NCBI RefSeq assembly: GCF_000376425.1
Contig: NZ_AQWL01000002.1
Span: 69,231 to 133,230 of the forward strand
Source of the DNA: Thiobacillus denitrificans DSM 12475
Lineage (GTDB): Bacteria > Pseudomonadota > Gammaproteobacteria > Burkholderiales > Thiobacillaceae
Direction of reading: 5' to 3'
DNA length: 64,000 nucleotides
In this document: positions 36,971 to 44,865 of the stretch, piece by piece
Numbering within the stretch: position 1 is the stretch's first letter
How the letters are laid out: every line of letters starts with the position of its first letter
Notes under the pieces: model-generated
What the model was told of the DNA's origin: nothing
The model's database searches: none
The model's input: only the letters and a program-made list of their open reading frames with translations
Position numbers and translations under genes: made by a program

Positions 36971-37455
36971 TCCACCGCTTGCTGTTCGGGATGCTGGCGG
37001 CGCTGGTCCTCGCCGCGCCCGCCGGCGCCGGCGGGCCGGCTGCGTTCACCACCGACAGCCTGGCAAAAATCAAGGCGCAGTATGCCGGCCGCCCCTTCAT
37101 TCTCAACTTGTGGTCGGTCAACGAATGCAGCTATTGCATTGCCGAACTGACCCTGCTGGGCAAGCTGGCAAAAACGCAGAAACGCCTGCCGCTGGTGCTG
37201 GTGGCGACGGATACGCCCGACTATGCCGCAGCCATGCAGAAAACCCTGGCTCCGCTCGGCCTGGGCGGAGTCGACAGCTGGGTGTTCGACGACCCCATTC
37301 CCGAGCGGCTGCGCCATGCCATCGATCCGTCGTGGTACGGCGAATTGCCGCGCACCTATCTTTACGACGCGCAGCATCAACGCGAAACCGTTGTCGGCGT
37401 GCTGAGCGAGCAGCGCCTGCGCGCCTGGCTCAGGAAGCACAAGCTGGCTAACTGA
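36967..37455 (+). CDS. TlpA-like periplasmic thioredoxin-fold protein
   Basis: 162 residues. A signal peptide ends near PAGAGG. The redox motif is ECSYC (SVNECSYCIAEL) at the position of WCxxC in TlpA-type proteins. ELPRTYLYDA supplies the cis-proline segment. It probably reduces cysteines of a metal-binding partner, plausibly the CxCC protein encoded just upstream and overlapping by four bases. Confidence 0.75.
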   Translation: MIHRLLFGMLAALVLAAPAGAGGPAAFTTDSLAKIKAQYAGRPFILNLWSVNECSYCIAELTLLGKLAKTQKRLPLVLVATDTPDYAAAMQKTLAPLGLGGVDSWVFDDPIPERLRHAIDPSWYGELPRTYLYDAQHQRETVVGVLSEQRLRAWLRKHKLAN

Positions 37456-37476
37456 TTCAAAAATAACGGAGGAAGT

Positions 37477-39612
37477 ATGAAGCTGAACCCCATTCCGCTT
37501 GCGCTGGCGGGCATCCTGTGCGCGCCCGCTGCCTCGGCGGCGGACCCGGCCGAGGCGGCGCTGCCGGAGATGACGGTGACCGGCACCCGCGAAGGCGAGC
37601 TGCTGAGCGAGACCCCGGCGACGGTCGGCGTCGTCAGGGAGCAGACGCTGCGCGAAACCCGGCCCACCCACCCGAAGGAAATCCTCAATCAGGTGCCCGG
37701 CGTGTGGGTCAGCAATCTGTCGGGCGAGGGCCACTCCACCGCGATCCGCCAGCCGCTGACGACCAGCGCGGTCTATCTCTATCTCGAAGACGGCATCCCG
37801 ACGCGTTCCACCGGCTTCTTCAACCACAACGCGCTGTATGAGATCAACGTGCCGCAGTCGGGCGGAATGGAAATCATGAAAGGCCCGGGCAGCGCGCTGT
37901 ACGGATCGGACGCGATCGGCGGCACGATCAACGTGCTGACCCGCACGCCGCCGAAGCAGGCCGAATTCGAACTGAGCGGCGAAGCCGGGTCGTACGGCTG
38001 GGGCCGCATCCTGATGGGCGGCGGCAACGCCCACGGCGACGACGCCTGGCGCGCCAGCCTCAACCTGACGCGCACCGACGGTTGGCAGGACAACGCCGGC
38101 TACGACCGCCAGACCGGTACCGCGCGCTGGGACCGCGCGCTCGGCGATGACGCGCTGCTGAAAACCGTGCTGTCGTTTTCCAAGGTCGACCAGCAACACG
38201 TCGGCAAGCTGAGCGCGGGTGAATTCACGGCCACGCCGCGCGCCAACAATGTGCCCTTCTCCTTCCGTCAGGTCGACGCCTTCCGCCTGTCGACCGCCTA
38301 TGAAAAGGAAACCGCCAATTCGCTGCTGTCGATCACGCCCTACTTCCGCGACAACAGCATGGAGATCCTGCCGAACTGGAGCGTGGCCTACGACCCCAGC
38401 CAGTACGTCACCAAGAACAAGTCCTTCGGCTTCCTCGGCAAATACCGCCGCGATTTCGAGCCGCTGCGCGCGCGCCTCATCGTCGGCCTGGACGTCGACT
38501 ACAGCCCGGGGTCGCGCGACGAGGATTCGGTCCGCCTCGACAAGTTCACCAACGCCTATGGCGGCGTGACCTACAGCCGCAATGCCGCCGCGCCGGTGCA
38601 GATCTACGACTACGACGTGACCTACCGCGGCATTTCGCCCTATGTCCACGGCGAGGCCTCGCTCACCGACAGGCTGCGCCTGAACGCCGGCCTGCGCTAC
38701 GATGACATGCAGTACGACTACGACAACAAGTTCAACAACGGTGTGGCGGGCGCGACCCAGGGTGCGGCGGGCGCCTTCCCGGGCAACGGCTGGTACGGCC
38801 ACGTCGCCAGCACCAAGGTCGGCTACAGCCACTGGGGGCCGAAGCTGGGTGCGACCTACGCCTTCAGCGAGACGCTGAACGGCTTTGCGGCCTACAGCAA
38901 TTCCTTCCGTACCCCGTCCGAAGGCCAGGTGTTCCGCGGCAGCCGCGAGTCCACGGCAGTCAAGGCGCAGGCCGCGGCCGAATCGCTCTTGAACCTCGAC
39001 CCGGTGATCGTCGACAACCTGGAACTCGGCCTGCGCGGCAAATCCGGCGCGTTGCGCTACGAGGCGTCCGTGTATCACATGACCAAGAAGGACGACATCG
39101 TCAGCTATGTCGATCCGGTCACCACCCAGAGAACCGTGGTCAACGCCGGCAAGACCCTGCACCGTGGCATCGAACTCGGCCTCGGCCTGCCGCTGGCGCA
39201 GGACTGGCAGCTCGACGCCAGCCTGTCGTACGCCAAGCATACCTACGAGACCTGGACCGTTTCCGGGACCGCCGACTACAGCGGCAAGGAAATGGAAACC
39301 GCCCCGCGCGTGATCGCCAATACACGCCTGAGCTACGCGCCGGCCACCCTGAACGGCGGCCGCGTCCAGCTCGAATGGTTCAGGCTCGGCAGCTACTGGC
39401 TGGATGCCGCCAATACCGGCAAGTACGGTGGCCATAACCTGCTCAACCTGCGCGCCAACTACCCCTTCGGCAAGGGCATGGAAGTGTTCGGCAGCATCAG
39501 CAACCTGTTTGACAAGCGCTACGCCGAGACCGCCGACGGCACCGGCGCGGCGCCGACCTACACCGCCGGCCTGCCGCGCATGGCTATCCTCGGGCTGCAG
39601 GCGAAGTGGTAA
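37477..39612 (+). CDS. TonB-dependent outer-membrane receptor
   Basis: 711 residues. A signal peptide (to about 22) is followed by a TonB box (EMTVTGTR), a plug domain (PGVWVSNLSGEG, MKGPGSALYGSDAIGGTINV) and a 22-strand barrel ending with aromatic LQAKW. It begins 22 bases after the TlpA-like gene and is followed by dedicated tonB-exbB-exbD. The cargo is unknown; the copper-rich setting suggests a copper complex or chalkophore-like ligand over iron siderophores. Confidence 0.88.
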   Translation: MKLNPIPLALAGILCAPAASAADPAEAALPEMTVTGTREGELLSETPATVGVVREQTLRETRPTHPKEILNQVPGVWVSNLSGEGHSTAIRQPLTTSAVYLYLEDGIPTRSTGFFNHNALYEINVPQSGGMEIMKGPGSALYGSDAIGGTINVLTRTPPKQAEFELSGEAGSYGWGRILMGGGNAHGDDAWRASLNLTRTDGWQDNAGYDRQTGTARWDRALGDDALLKTVLSFSKVDQQHVGKLSAGEFTATPRANNVPFSFRQVDAFRLSTAYEKETANSLLSITPYFRDNSMEILPNWSVAYDPSQYVTKNKSFGFLGKYRRDFEPLRARLIVGLDVDYSPGSRDEDSVRLDKFTNAYGGVTYSRNAAAPVQIYDYDVTYRGISPYVHGEASLTDRLRLNAGLRYDDMQYDYDNKFNNGVAGATQGAAGAFPGNGWYGHVASTKVGYSHWGPKLGATYAFSETLNGFAAYSNSFRTPSEGQVFRGSRESTAVKAQAAAESLLNLDPVIVDNLELGLRGKSGALRYEASVYHMTKKDDIVSYVDPVTTQRTVVNAGKTLHRGIELGLGLPLAQDWQLDASLSYAKHTYETWTVSGTADYSGKEMETAPRVIANTRLSYAPATLNGGRVQLEWFRLGSYWLDAANTGKYGGHNLLNLRANYPFGKGMEVFGSISNLFDKRYAETADGTGAAPTYTAGLPRMAILGLQAKW

Positions 39613-39646
39613 GCCGGGCCATGGGCAAGCGGGGGGCGTGAACCGG

Positions 39647-40348
39647 ATGCTGCGGATGGACTGGAATCGTGCGGCGGGCCTGCTGGTGGTGCTGGCCCTG
39701 CACGGCGGCGTGCTCTATGCGCTGTGGAGCGCGCGCGTGATTCCGCCGCCGGCCGAGGCGGTGACGCTGTTCGTGAATTTCATCAATCCGCCGCCTCCGC
39801 AGCCCGCGCCACGCGTCATCCCGCCGCCGTCACCCAAGCCGGTCAAACGGGAGCCGCCGCCCAAACCGGTCAAGCCGCCGCATTACCACCTGGCGGCGGA
39901 AGCGCCGGTGGCGACGCCGCAGGAAGCGGTGGAACCGCTGCCGCCACCCGAGCCCGTGGTCGAGCCGCCGCCTGTCATAGCCGCGCCCGCGCCCGCACCC
40001 GTGCAGGCGCCGCTCCCGCCCGCGCCACCCGCCCCGCCGCCCAAACCGGCCGGGCCGGTGACGCTGGCCTCGGAGCTGGCGGTAAGCTGCCCCGAACGCA
40101 GGCCACCGGTCTACCCGCCCATGTCGCGCCGACTGGGCGAAACCGGCAAGGTCGTGCTGCGGGTGGAACTGGACGAAACGGGACGCGTGAGCACGGCGCA
40201 GGTGGTGAGCAGCAGTGGCGCCGCCCGCCTCGACGCCGCCGCGCTCGCCGCAGTCAAAAGCTGGCGCTGCAACCCTGCGCAACGCGACGGCCAGGCCGTC
40301 CGCTCGGTGGCGACACAGCCATTCAATTTCACTCTGGAAGGACGCTGA
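39647..40348 (+). CDS. tonB: TonB energy-transducing protein
   Basis: 233 residues from ATG 39647; a GTG at 39638 is possible. One N-terminal membrane helix (about 8-28) leads to a long Pro/Lys-rich spacer and a C-terminal TonB domain (RRPPVYPPMSRRLGETGKVVLRVELDETGRV). It spans the periplasm and transmits proton-motive force to the receptor encoded upstream. Confidence 0.88.
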   Translation: MLRMDWNRAAGLLVVLALHGGVLYALWSARVIPPPAEAVTLFVNFINPPPPQPAPRVIPPPSPKPVKREPPPKPVKPPHYHLAAEAPVATPQEAVEPLPPPEPVVEPPPVIAAPAPAPVQAPLPPAPPAPPPKPAGPVTLASELAVSCPERRPPVYPPMSRRLGETGKVVLRVELDETGRVSTAQVVSSSGAARLDAAALAAVKSWRCNPAQRDGQAVRSVATQPFNFTLEGR

Positions 40349-40350
40349 TC

Positions 40351-41103
40351 ATGGAAAACAGCCTGGGCTTCGCCCATTTTCTCGCGCAGACCGATGCGCT
40401 CGGGCGCATCGTGCTGCTGCTGCTGCTCTCGCTGTCGGTGGCGAGCTGGTATCTGATCGTGACCAAGGCGCTGGCGAATTATCTGGCGGGACGCCGCGCC
40501 GAGGCTTTTCTCAAGCAGTTCTGGGCGGCCGATTCGTTGCAGGACCTGAGCGCTGCGCTGCGCCGGCAGCCGGTGGACAACGCGTTTGCCGAGCTGGCGC
40601 ACGAGGCGCTCGAAGCCGCCCACGACAACCACCAGCACGGCATGCAGAAGCTGGCCGCGGCCGGCGGACTGGGCGAATTCCTCACCCGCCTGCTGCGCAA
40701 CGGCATCGACCAGGAAGCGATGCGTGTGGAGCGCGGCCTCACGGTGATGGCTTCGGCCGGTTCCGCCGCCCCCTACATCGGCCTGTTCGGCACCGTGTGG
40801 GGGATTTATCACGCGCTGGTCAATATCGGCCTGTCGGGCCAGGGCACGCTGGACAAGGTGTCGGGCCCGGTGGGCGAGGCACTGATCATGACCGCGGTCG
40901 GTCTGGCCGTGGCCATTCCCGCCGTGCTCGCCTACAACGCGTTCAATCGCCGCAACCGGGTCTGGCTGGCCAAGCTCGATGCCTTTGCGCACGATCTGTA
41001 CACGGTGATCACGGTGGGCGAGAAGGCCAACAGTTCGGCCGGCGAGGGGCGTCCGCTGCGTCCCGCGGCGAAACTGGAAGCGCGCGCCGCTGCGGAGGGT
41101 TGA
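40351..41103 (+). CDS. exbB: ExbB proton-channel subunit
   Basis: 250 residues with three membrane helices. The conserved segment SAAPYIGLFGTVWGIYHALVNI and the later GEALIMTAVGLAVAIPAVL are the hallmarks of ExbB/TolQ. It lies two bases after tonB. With ExbD it energises TonB. Confidence 0.92.
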   Translation: MENSLGFAHFLAQTDALGRIVLLLLLSLSVASWYLIVTKALANYLAGRRAEAFLKQFWAADSLQDLSAALRRQPVDNAFAELAHEALEAAHDNHQHGMQKLAAAGGLGEFLTRLLRNGIDQEAMRVERGLTVMASAGSAAPYIGLFGTVWGIYHALVNIGLSGQGTLDKVSGPVGEALIMTAVGLAVAIPAVLAYNAFNRRNRVWLAKLDAFAHDLYTVITVGEKANSSAGEGRPLRPAAKLEARAAAEG

Positions 41104-41107
41104 CGCC

Positions 41108-41536
41108 ATGGCCATGGGAAGTCTCGATCCGCGCCGGCATCAGGGCCCGATGTCGGAAATCAACGTCGTGCCGCTGGTGGACGTGATGCTGGTACTGCTG
41201 GTGATCTTCATCATCACCACGCCGCTGCTCACCCATTCCGTCAAGATCGACCTGCCCAAGGCCAGCAGCACGCCCAACATCACGCGGCCCGAGCATATCG
41301 AATTCGGCATCCGCGAGAACGGCGCCCTGTTCTGGAACGGCGCGCCGGTCACCCGGCAGGAACTGGCAGCGCGCTTTGCCGTGGCAGCGAAAAAACAGCC
41401 GCAACCCGAACTGCACATCCGCGCCGATCGTCTTGCGCACTACGAAACGGTGGCCCAGGTGATGTCGGCGGCTGCCAAGGCAGGACTGGTGCGCATTGGC
41501 TTCGTGACGGATCCGGCGCAGTCCCAAGGGCAATAG
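41108..41536 (+). CDS. exbD: ExbD proton-channel subunit
   Basis: 142 residues. The N-terminal EINVVPLVDVMLVLLVIFIIT includes the conserved membrane Asp of ExbD/TolR. A periplasmic domain follows. It completes the dedicated TonB system and is the last gene of this unit; a 666-base gap follows. Confidence 0.92.
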   Translation: MAMGSLDPRRHQGPMSEINVVPLVDVMLVLLVIFIITTPLLTHSVKIDLPKASSTPNITRPEHIEFGIRENGALFWNGAPVTRQELAARFAVAAKKQPQPELHIRADRLAHYETVAQVMSAAAKAGLVRIGFVTDPAQSQGQ

Positions 41537-41744
41537 ATAGCGGCTTGCCGGCGGCTGCGGCAACGCCGGGCGCGTGCCACGCTGCCGCCCATTTCCTTGC
41601 GCATGTTCATGCGCATCTCCGCCCGCCCGCCGCTGCCGCTTCGCGGAGCCAACCAGTGTTCGGAAAAAGAAACACCACGTTTCGATTTGGAATTTATCTG
41701 CAACACTACGTACCGCATTATTTTCGTATCTTGTTGTTATATAT

Positions 41745-41757
41745 GATAATTATTACC
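41745..41757. promoter_or_regulatory. Fur-like box
   Basis: GATAAT-T-ATTACC matches the 6-1-6 Fur core GATAAT-N-ATTATC with one mismatch. It is embedded in an AT-rich promoter-like stretch. The next downstream signal is a terminator about 110 bases on, before any gene. Confidence 0.35.
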
Positions 41758-41867
41758 TGGCATTGTTCGTGCTTTATAAGAGGCAAACGGCGTTCCTGGG
41801 TAACGTCGGGTCGGTTCCGCGTGAAAACGGGAGACGGCCCGATCCGGATCGCCCCCCTCCTCCTCTT

Positions 41868-41896
41868 GAACCGGCGCCTGCCGGTTCTTTTTTTTT
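41868..41896 (+). terminator. Strong intrinsic terminator
   Basis: GAACCGGC pairs perfectly with GCCGGTTC across a four-base loop and is followed by nine T residues. It is 331 bases beyond exbD, so it either ends read-through from the TonB operon or the end of a small RNA. Confidence 0.85.
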
Positions 41897-41998
41897 CTGC
41901 TCCCGTCTGCAGGGCTTGTTTATGGGAGAGGTTCTCATCTTGCTGCGACAGTATTTTGCGGCCTGGCAGGCGCCGCTGGGCAAGCGGATGGAATGAAT

Positions 41999-42024
41999 GT
42001 TTCATCGTGGAACGCCAAGGGAAC
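41999..42024. promoter_or_regulatory. Putative activator site B (three half-sites)
   Basis: GTTTCAT-N3-GGAACGC is identical in its fixed positions to site A, with a third half-site GGAAC at 42020. It lies about 75 bases upstream of the -24/-12 element. Probable enhancer for the NtrC-type regulator at 32995. Confidence 0.6.
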
Positions 42025-42077
42025 AAGCGAAAAACCTGGCAAGACAATAATGTGTTGTTTTTGTTAAGTAATTTATT

Positions 42078-42093
42078 TGGCACGGTAGCTGCT
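42078..42093 (+). promoter_or_regulatory. Sigma-54 promoter of the copper-oxidoreductase operon
   Basis: TGGCACGGTAGCTGCT matches the -24 consensus exactly and keeps GC at -12. The predicted start is near 42104, giving a leader of about 99 bases to the first ATG at 42203, which follows AGGAGGAGAAAC. Confidence 0.8.
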
Positions 42094-42202
42094 TATAAAG
42101 CGGCGCGACAAGTTGCCGCACCTCGACCCGATTATGGGGGCTGTATTCGCCAATCCGGGCGACGCAAGTCGGGTGGAGTTAGCCTTTAGTAGGAGGAGAA
42201 AC

Positions 42203-42838
42203 ATGAAACTGCAAGCAAGACATGACAGGTCGAGCGGGCGGATCAAGGCCGCATGCGCTTTTGTATCACTGACGAGTCTGCTGGCTCTGCCCATGGGGTC
42301 GGCGCTGGCGGACAGCAAGGACGGGACTTTCCCCACCGCGGAGCAAGTGGGCGGACAGGTGTACATCGATCCGGTAGCGGTTGGCAAGAAGCTGCCCACC
42401 GACTTTGACGCCTATGACATGAATGGCCAGAAGGTCGATCTGGGCAGCGTGGTGCAAGGCAAGCGCTCCCTGGTGGTGTTCTTCATCTCGGCCGTGCCGG
42501 TCTCGGTGAACGAACTGGCGGCGATCGAGGACTTCACCCAGAAGAATGCCAAGGGCATCAACCTGGTGATGGTGAACGCCGACACTGTGGGCGCTGCGCT
42601 GATGGGTGGGTCGAAGGCAGTCATTCCCAACTCGGTGAAGACCATGCACTTCATCAAGAAGGAAAAGAATCTGAAGACCACCAATATCTATGTCGCGCCA
42701 AACGATGCGCTGAGCGCAGACGGCGTGTCGACCCGCCTGGGCATCCGTGGCCTGCCGACCTCGTTCCTGCTGGACGAAAAGGGCGTGGTCCAGAAGGTGT
42801 TCGTGGGCCCGCAAAAGTGGAAAAAGGGCGACATCTGA
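42203..42838 (+). CDS. Cysteine-less TlpA/peroxiredoxin-like periplasmic protein
   Basis: 211 residues with a signal peptide ending near SALADS. The fold follows TlpA/redoxins (LPTDFDAYDMNGQKVDL, SLVVFFISAVP, GIRGLPTSFLLDEKG), but where WCxxC is expected it reads ISAVPVSVNE. The mature protein has no cysteine, so it cannot do thiol exchange. It may be a structural chaperone or metal carrier for the oxidoreductase encoded 37 bases downstream. Confidence 0.7.
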   Translation: MKLQARHDRSSGRIKAACAFVSLTSLLALPMGSALADSKDGTFPTAEQVGGQVYIDPVAVGKKLPTDFDAYDMNGQKVDLGSVVQGKRSLVVFFISAVPVSVNELAAIEDFTQKNAKGINLVMVNADTVGAALMGGSKAVIPNSVKTMHFIKKEKNLKTTNIYVAPNDALSADGVSTRLGIRGLPTSFLLDEKGVVQKVFVGPQKWKKGDI

Positions 42839-42875
42839 GCCGATGGCTTGAGGTCGAAAACTTAAGGAGAATGCA

Positions 42876-44342
42876 ATGAGTATCAACAGAAGGCAGTTCA
42901 TGAAGGGCGCAGTCGCAGCTGGCGTTGCCGGTTCCGCCACCATGCTTAACTCCGGCAGCGCGTTCGCGGCCGTGCACAACCCCGTTGGCGAAGCCCAGGC
43001 TGAGCTGTTCGGCAAATTCAAGGGCAACGTGGTGCTGCTGCCGAGCAAGTACGGCGGCTACGTGCAGGCGATGGACTTGTCCGTGCCCGAGACCCTGGCC
43101 TGGTATTCCTACGGTCTGCACGGCATCGACATGCCGATCCCCCACCACATCGCTTCCATGCCGTCTGCCGACCCCTACAAGGGCTTCGACTTCTACCAGA
43201 CCATGCAGCCGCCGGCATCGCCCTACGTCAACGAGAACTCTCCCGAGTGGCGTAACCGTGGCGACTTCAAGATGTTCAAGATGCGCTACGACGGCAGCGG
43301 CAAGCAGAACTCGATCACCGTGGTCAACGACATCGGCGAAACCACCGGCATGTCGCTGGGCGTGCACGTCTCCATCGGCGTGGGCGAAAACGCCAACAAG
43401 TACGTGGCGTTCGCGGACGGCCAGAAGGACATGGTTCTGATCACCGATCTGGGCGACGTGCCGAAGATCGTCAAGGCCTTCCGCTGCGACTACGATCCGA
43501 TCGCGCGCCAGCTCAACATCAGCCACATCTTCCCCGATGCCACCACGGGCAAGTTCGACTACGTGGGCCGCAAGGGCATGAAGACCACCCACGAAGCGAT
43601 GCTGGGCGAAGAGCTGATGCCGGCCGACCCCACCGCGGTGTTCGTGGATGCCTTCACCTGGCATCCCACGCTGCCGTTCGGCGCCATCCTGATCCGCCGC
43701 CTCGGCTGCTGCGCCATCGTCGACACCCGCACCTGGGAAGTCGTGGCGCTGCTGTCGACCGCCAAGGGCTCGCCGGACAACTTCCCGCTGGTCAAGCAGA
43801 CCGGCTTCACCTGGACCTTCGCCGTGCCGTCCGTGCTGACGCCGCTGCACGAAGCGGGCTTCATCACCAGCGGTAATTATTTTGTGGCCTGTAACAACGT
43901 GCTGCAGAACAACATCGCGGTGTACCGCTCGACCGACGAAAACCCCAACAAGTGGAAGAAGGAGACCTTCGTCGAAGGCTTCGGCACCAAGTACCTGCCG
44001 CTGCACATGGGCAACGTGCCGGATTCGCGCTTCGTCTACTTCACCATGTGGGCGCGCAAGCCCAACAACGGCTACATCTGCAAGGTCGATTCCAAGACCT
44101 GGCAGGTGGTCGCCAAGTGGGATACCGGTCCGGATCCCCACACCTGCGACTGCACCGTCGACGGCAAGTACATGACCACCGTGTACAGCGGACACCAGGC
44201 AGGCCAGTCCGGCCTGGTGGTGATCAACGTCGATACCGACAAGATCGAGGCACGTCTGCCTTGTCCTGGCGGCATGCACGACCACGTCGTGGTTCCGGAG
44301 AGCTGGGAAGGTCTGAAGTTCTCCCGCAGCACCTCGGTGTAA
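42876..44342 (+). CDS. Tat-exported His-rich beta-propeller, probable copper oxidoreductase resembling thiocyanate dehydrogenase
   Basis: 488 residues. The N-terminal NRRQFMKGA is a twin-arginine signal (cleavage near 31), so the protein is exported folded with cofactor. The mature part has seven-bladed propeller repeats. Histidines recur about once per blade: 90/91 (PIPHHIAS), 164 (GVHVSIG), 325 (PLHEAGF), 377 (PLHMGN), 422 (DPHTCDC), 468/470 (GMHDHVV), plus Lys58 and Asp258. This distribution resembles the trinuclear copper site of thiocyanate dehydrogenase, a NosZ-fold relative. No CuA domain is present, so it is not nitrous oxide reductase. It has no heme motif. Genes around it supply copper handling and SoxXA cytochromes as electron acceptors. 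The substrate is unknown. Confidence 0.6.
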   Translation: MSINRRQFMKGAVAAGVAGSATMLNSGSAFAAVHNPVGEAQAELFGKFKGNVVLLPSKYGGYVQAMDLSVPETLAWYSYGLHGIDMPIPHHIASMPSADPYKGFDFYQTMQPPASPYVNENSPEWRNRGDFKMFKMRYDGSGKQNSITVVNDIGETTGMSLGVHVSIGVGENANKYVAFADGQKDMVLITDLGDVPKIVKAFRCDYDPIARQLNISHIFPDATTGKFDYVGRKGMKTTHEAMLGEELMPADPTAVFVDAFTWHPTLPFGAILIRRLGCCAIVDTRTWEVVALLSTAKGSPDNFPLVKQTGFTWTFAVPSVLTPLHEAGFITSGNYFVACNNVLQNNIAVYRSTDENPNKWKKETFVEGFGTKYLPLHMGNVPDSRFVYFTMWARKPNNGYICKVDSKTWQVVAKWDTGPDPHTCDCTVDGKYMTTVYSGHQAGQSGLVVINVDTDKIEARLPCPGGMHDHVVVPESWEGLKFSRSTSV

Positions 44343-44351
44343 TCGGTTGTT

Positions 44352-44382
44352 CCGCCGGCAGCCTCCGCTGCCGGCGGTTTTT
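44352..44382 (+). terminator. Intrinsic terminator/attenuator inside the operon
   Basis: CCGCCGGCAGC pairs perfectly with GCTGCCGGCGG around CTCC and is followed by five T. It lies ten bases after the oxidoreductase stop and before the CopC-like gene, so it should make the first two genes more abundant than those downstream. Confidence 0.85.
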
Positions 44383-44421
44383 CACTGTGATGCATCGGCG
44401 ATGCAAGCAAGGAGAAGCAAA

Positions 44422-44865
44422 ATGAATAGCAGCACTCTGAATCCGAGTCATTTGGCATATGCGGCGCACTGGCTGGCCGGCATATTCCTGATGGCTTTGT
44501 TAAGCCTGCCGGTACTGGCATGGGCGCACAGCAACGACTATCTGGCCACGGTCAAGGGCGCCCACGGCGGCATGGTGCGCATGGCGGAGATGTATCACTT
44601 CGAACTGGCGGTAAAAAATGGCGAAGCGCGCGTCTGGGTCACCGACCATGGTGATGTGGCGCAGCCGACCAAGGGGGCTAGGGCCACCTTGCGCCTGATC
44701 GACGGAAACAGCACGGTATCGGTGAACCTGAAGCCGACTGCCAGCAACGAGCTGGCCGCCAAGGACGCGCGCATCAAGACCGGCAAGGGAACGAAGATGG
44801 TGCTGACGGTCACCATGCAGGGCGAATCGCCGCTGCAGACCCGTTTTTCGCTGGACGAAAAATAA
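44422..44865 (+). CDS. Small periplasmic metal-binding protein, CopC-like in character
   Basis: 147 residues. The signal peptide probably ends AWA, leaving His36 as the first mature residue (HSNDYLATV), as in CopC-type copper chaperones. Further candidate ligands are HGGMVRMAEMYHF and VTDHGD. The remainder is a beta-sandwich-like domain also seen beside heavy-metal efflux genes. It probably carries copper to the oxidoreductase encoded upstream. Confidence 0.62.
   Translation: MNSSTLNPSHLAYAAHWLAGIFLMALLSLPVLAWAHSNDYLATVKGAHGGMVRMAEMYHFELAVKNGEARVWVTDHGDVAQPTKGARATLRLIDGNSTVSVNLKPTASNELAAKDARIKTGKGTKMVLTVTMQGESPLQTRFSLDEK

Larger units (their letters stand above)
41537..42202 (+). other. Intergenic regulatory region without a convincing protein gene
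   Basis: This 666-base gap separates exbD from the next unit. From left to right it holds an AT-rich stretch with a Fur-like box (41745-41757), a strong terminator (41868-41896), activator site B (41999-42024) and a sigma-54 promoter (42078-42093). The AT-rich part ending in a terminator could encode a small RNA of roughly 100 bases. No reading frame here has coding features. Confidence 0.6.

Noticed and set aside
36949-39435. 828-residue open frame antisense to the TonB receptor
   Set aside because: Shadow frame; the plus strand has signal peptide, TonB box, plug and barrel motifs.
41922-41996. Small frame beginning MGEVLILLRQYF
   Set aside because: No ribosome-binding site, short, and overlaps the region upstream of activator site B; no similarity to known small proteins.
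42876-44342. Nitrous oxide reductase (NosZ) as the name for the propeller
   Set aside because: No C-terminal CuA domain and no NosZ CuZ motif pattern; the length and His spacing fit a single-domain relative better.
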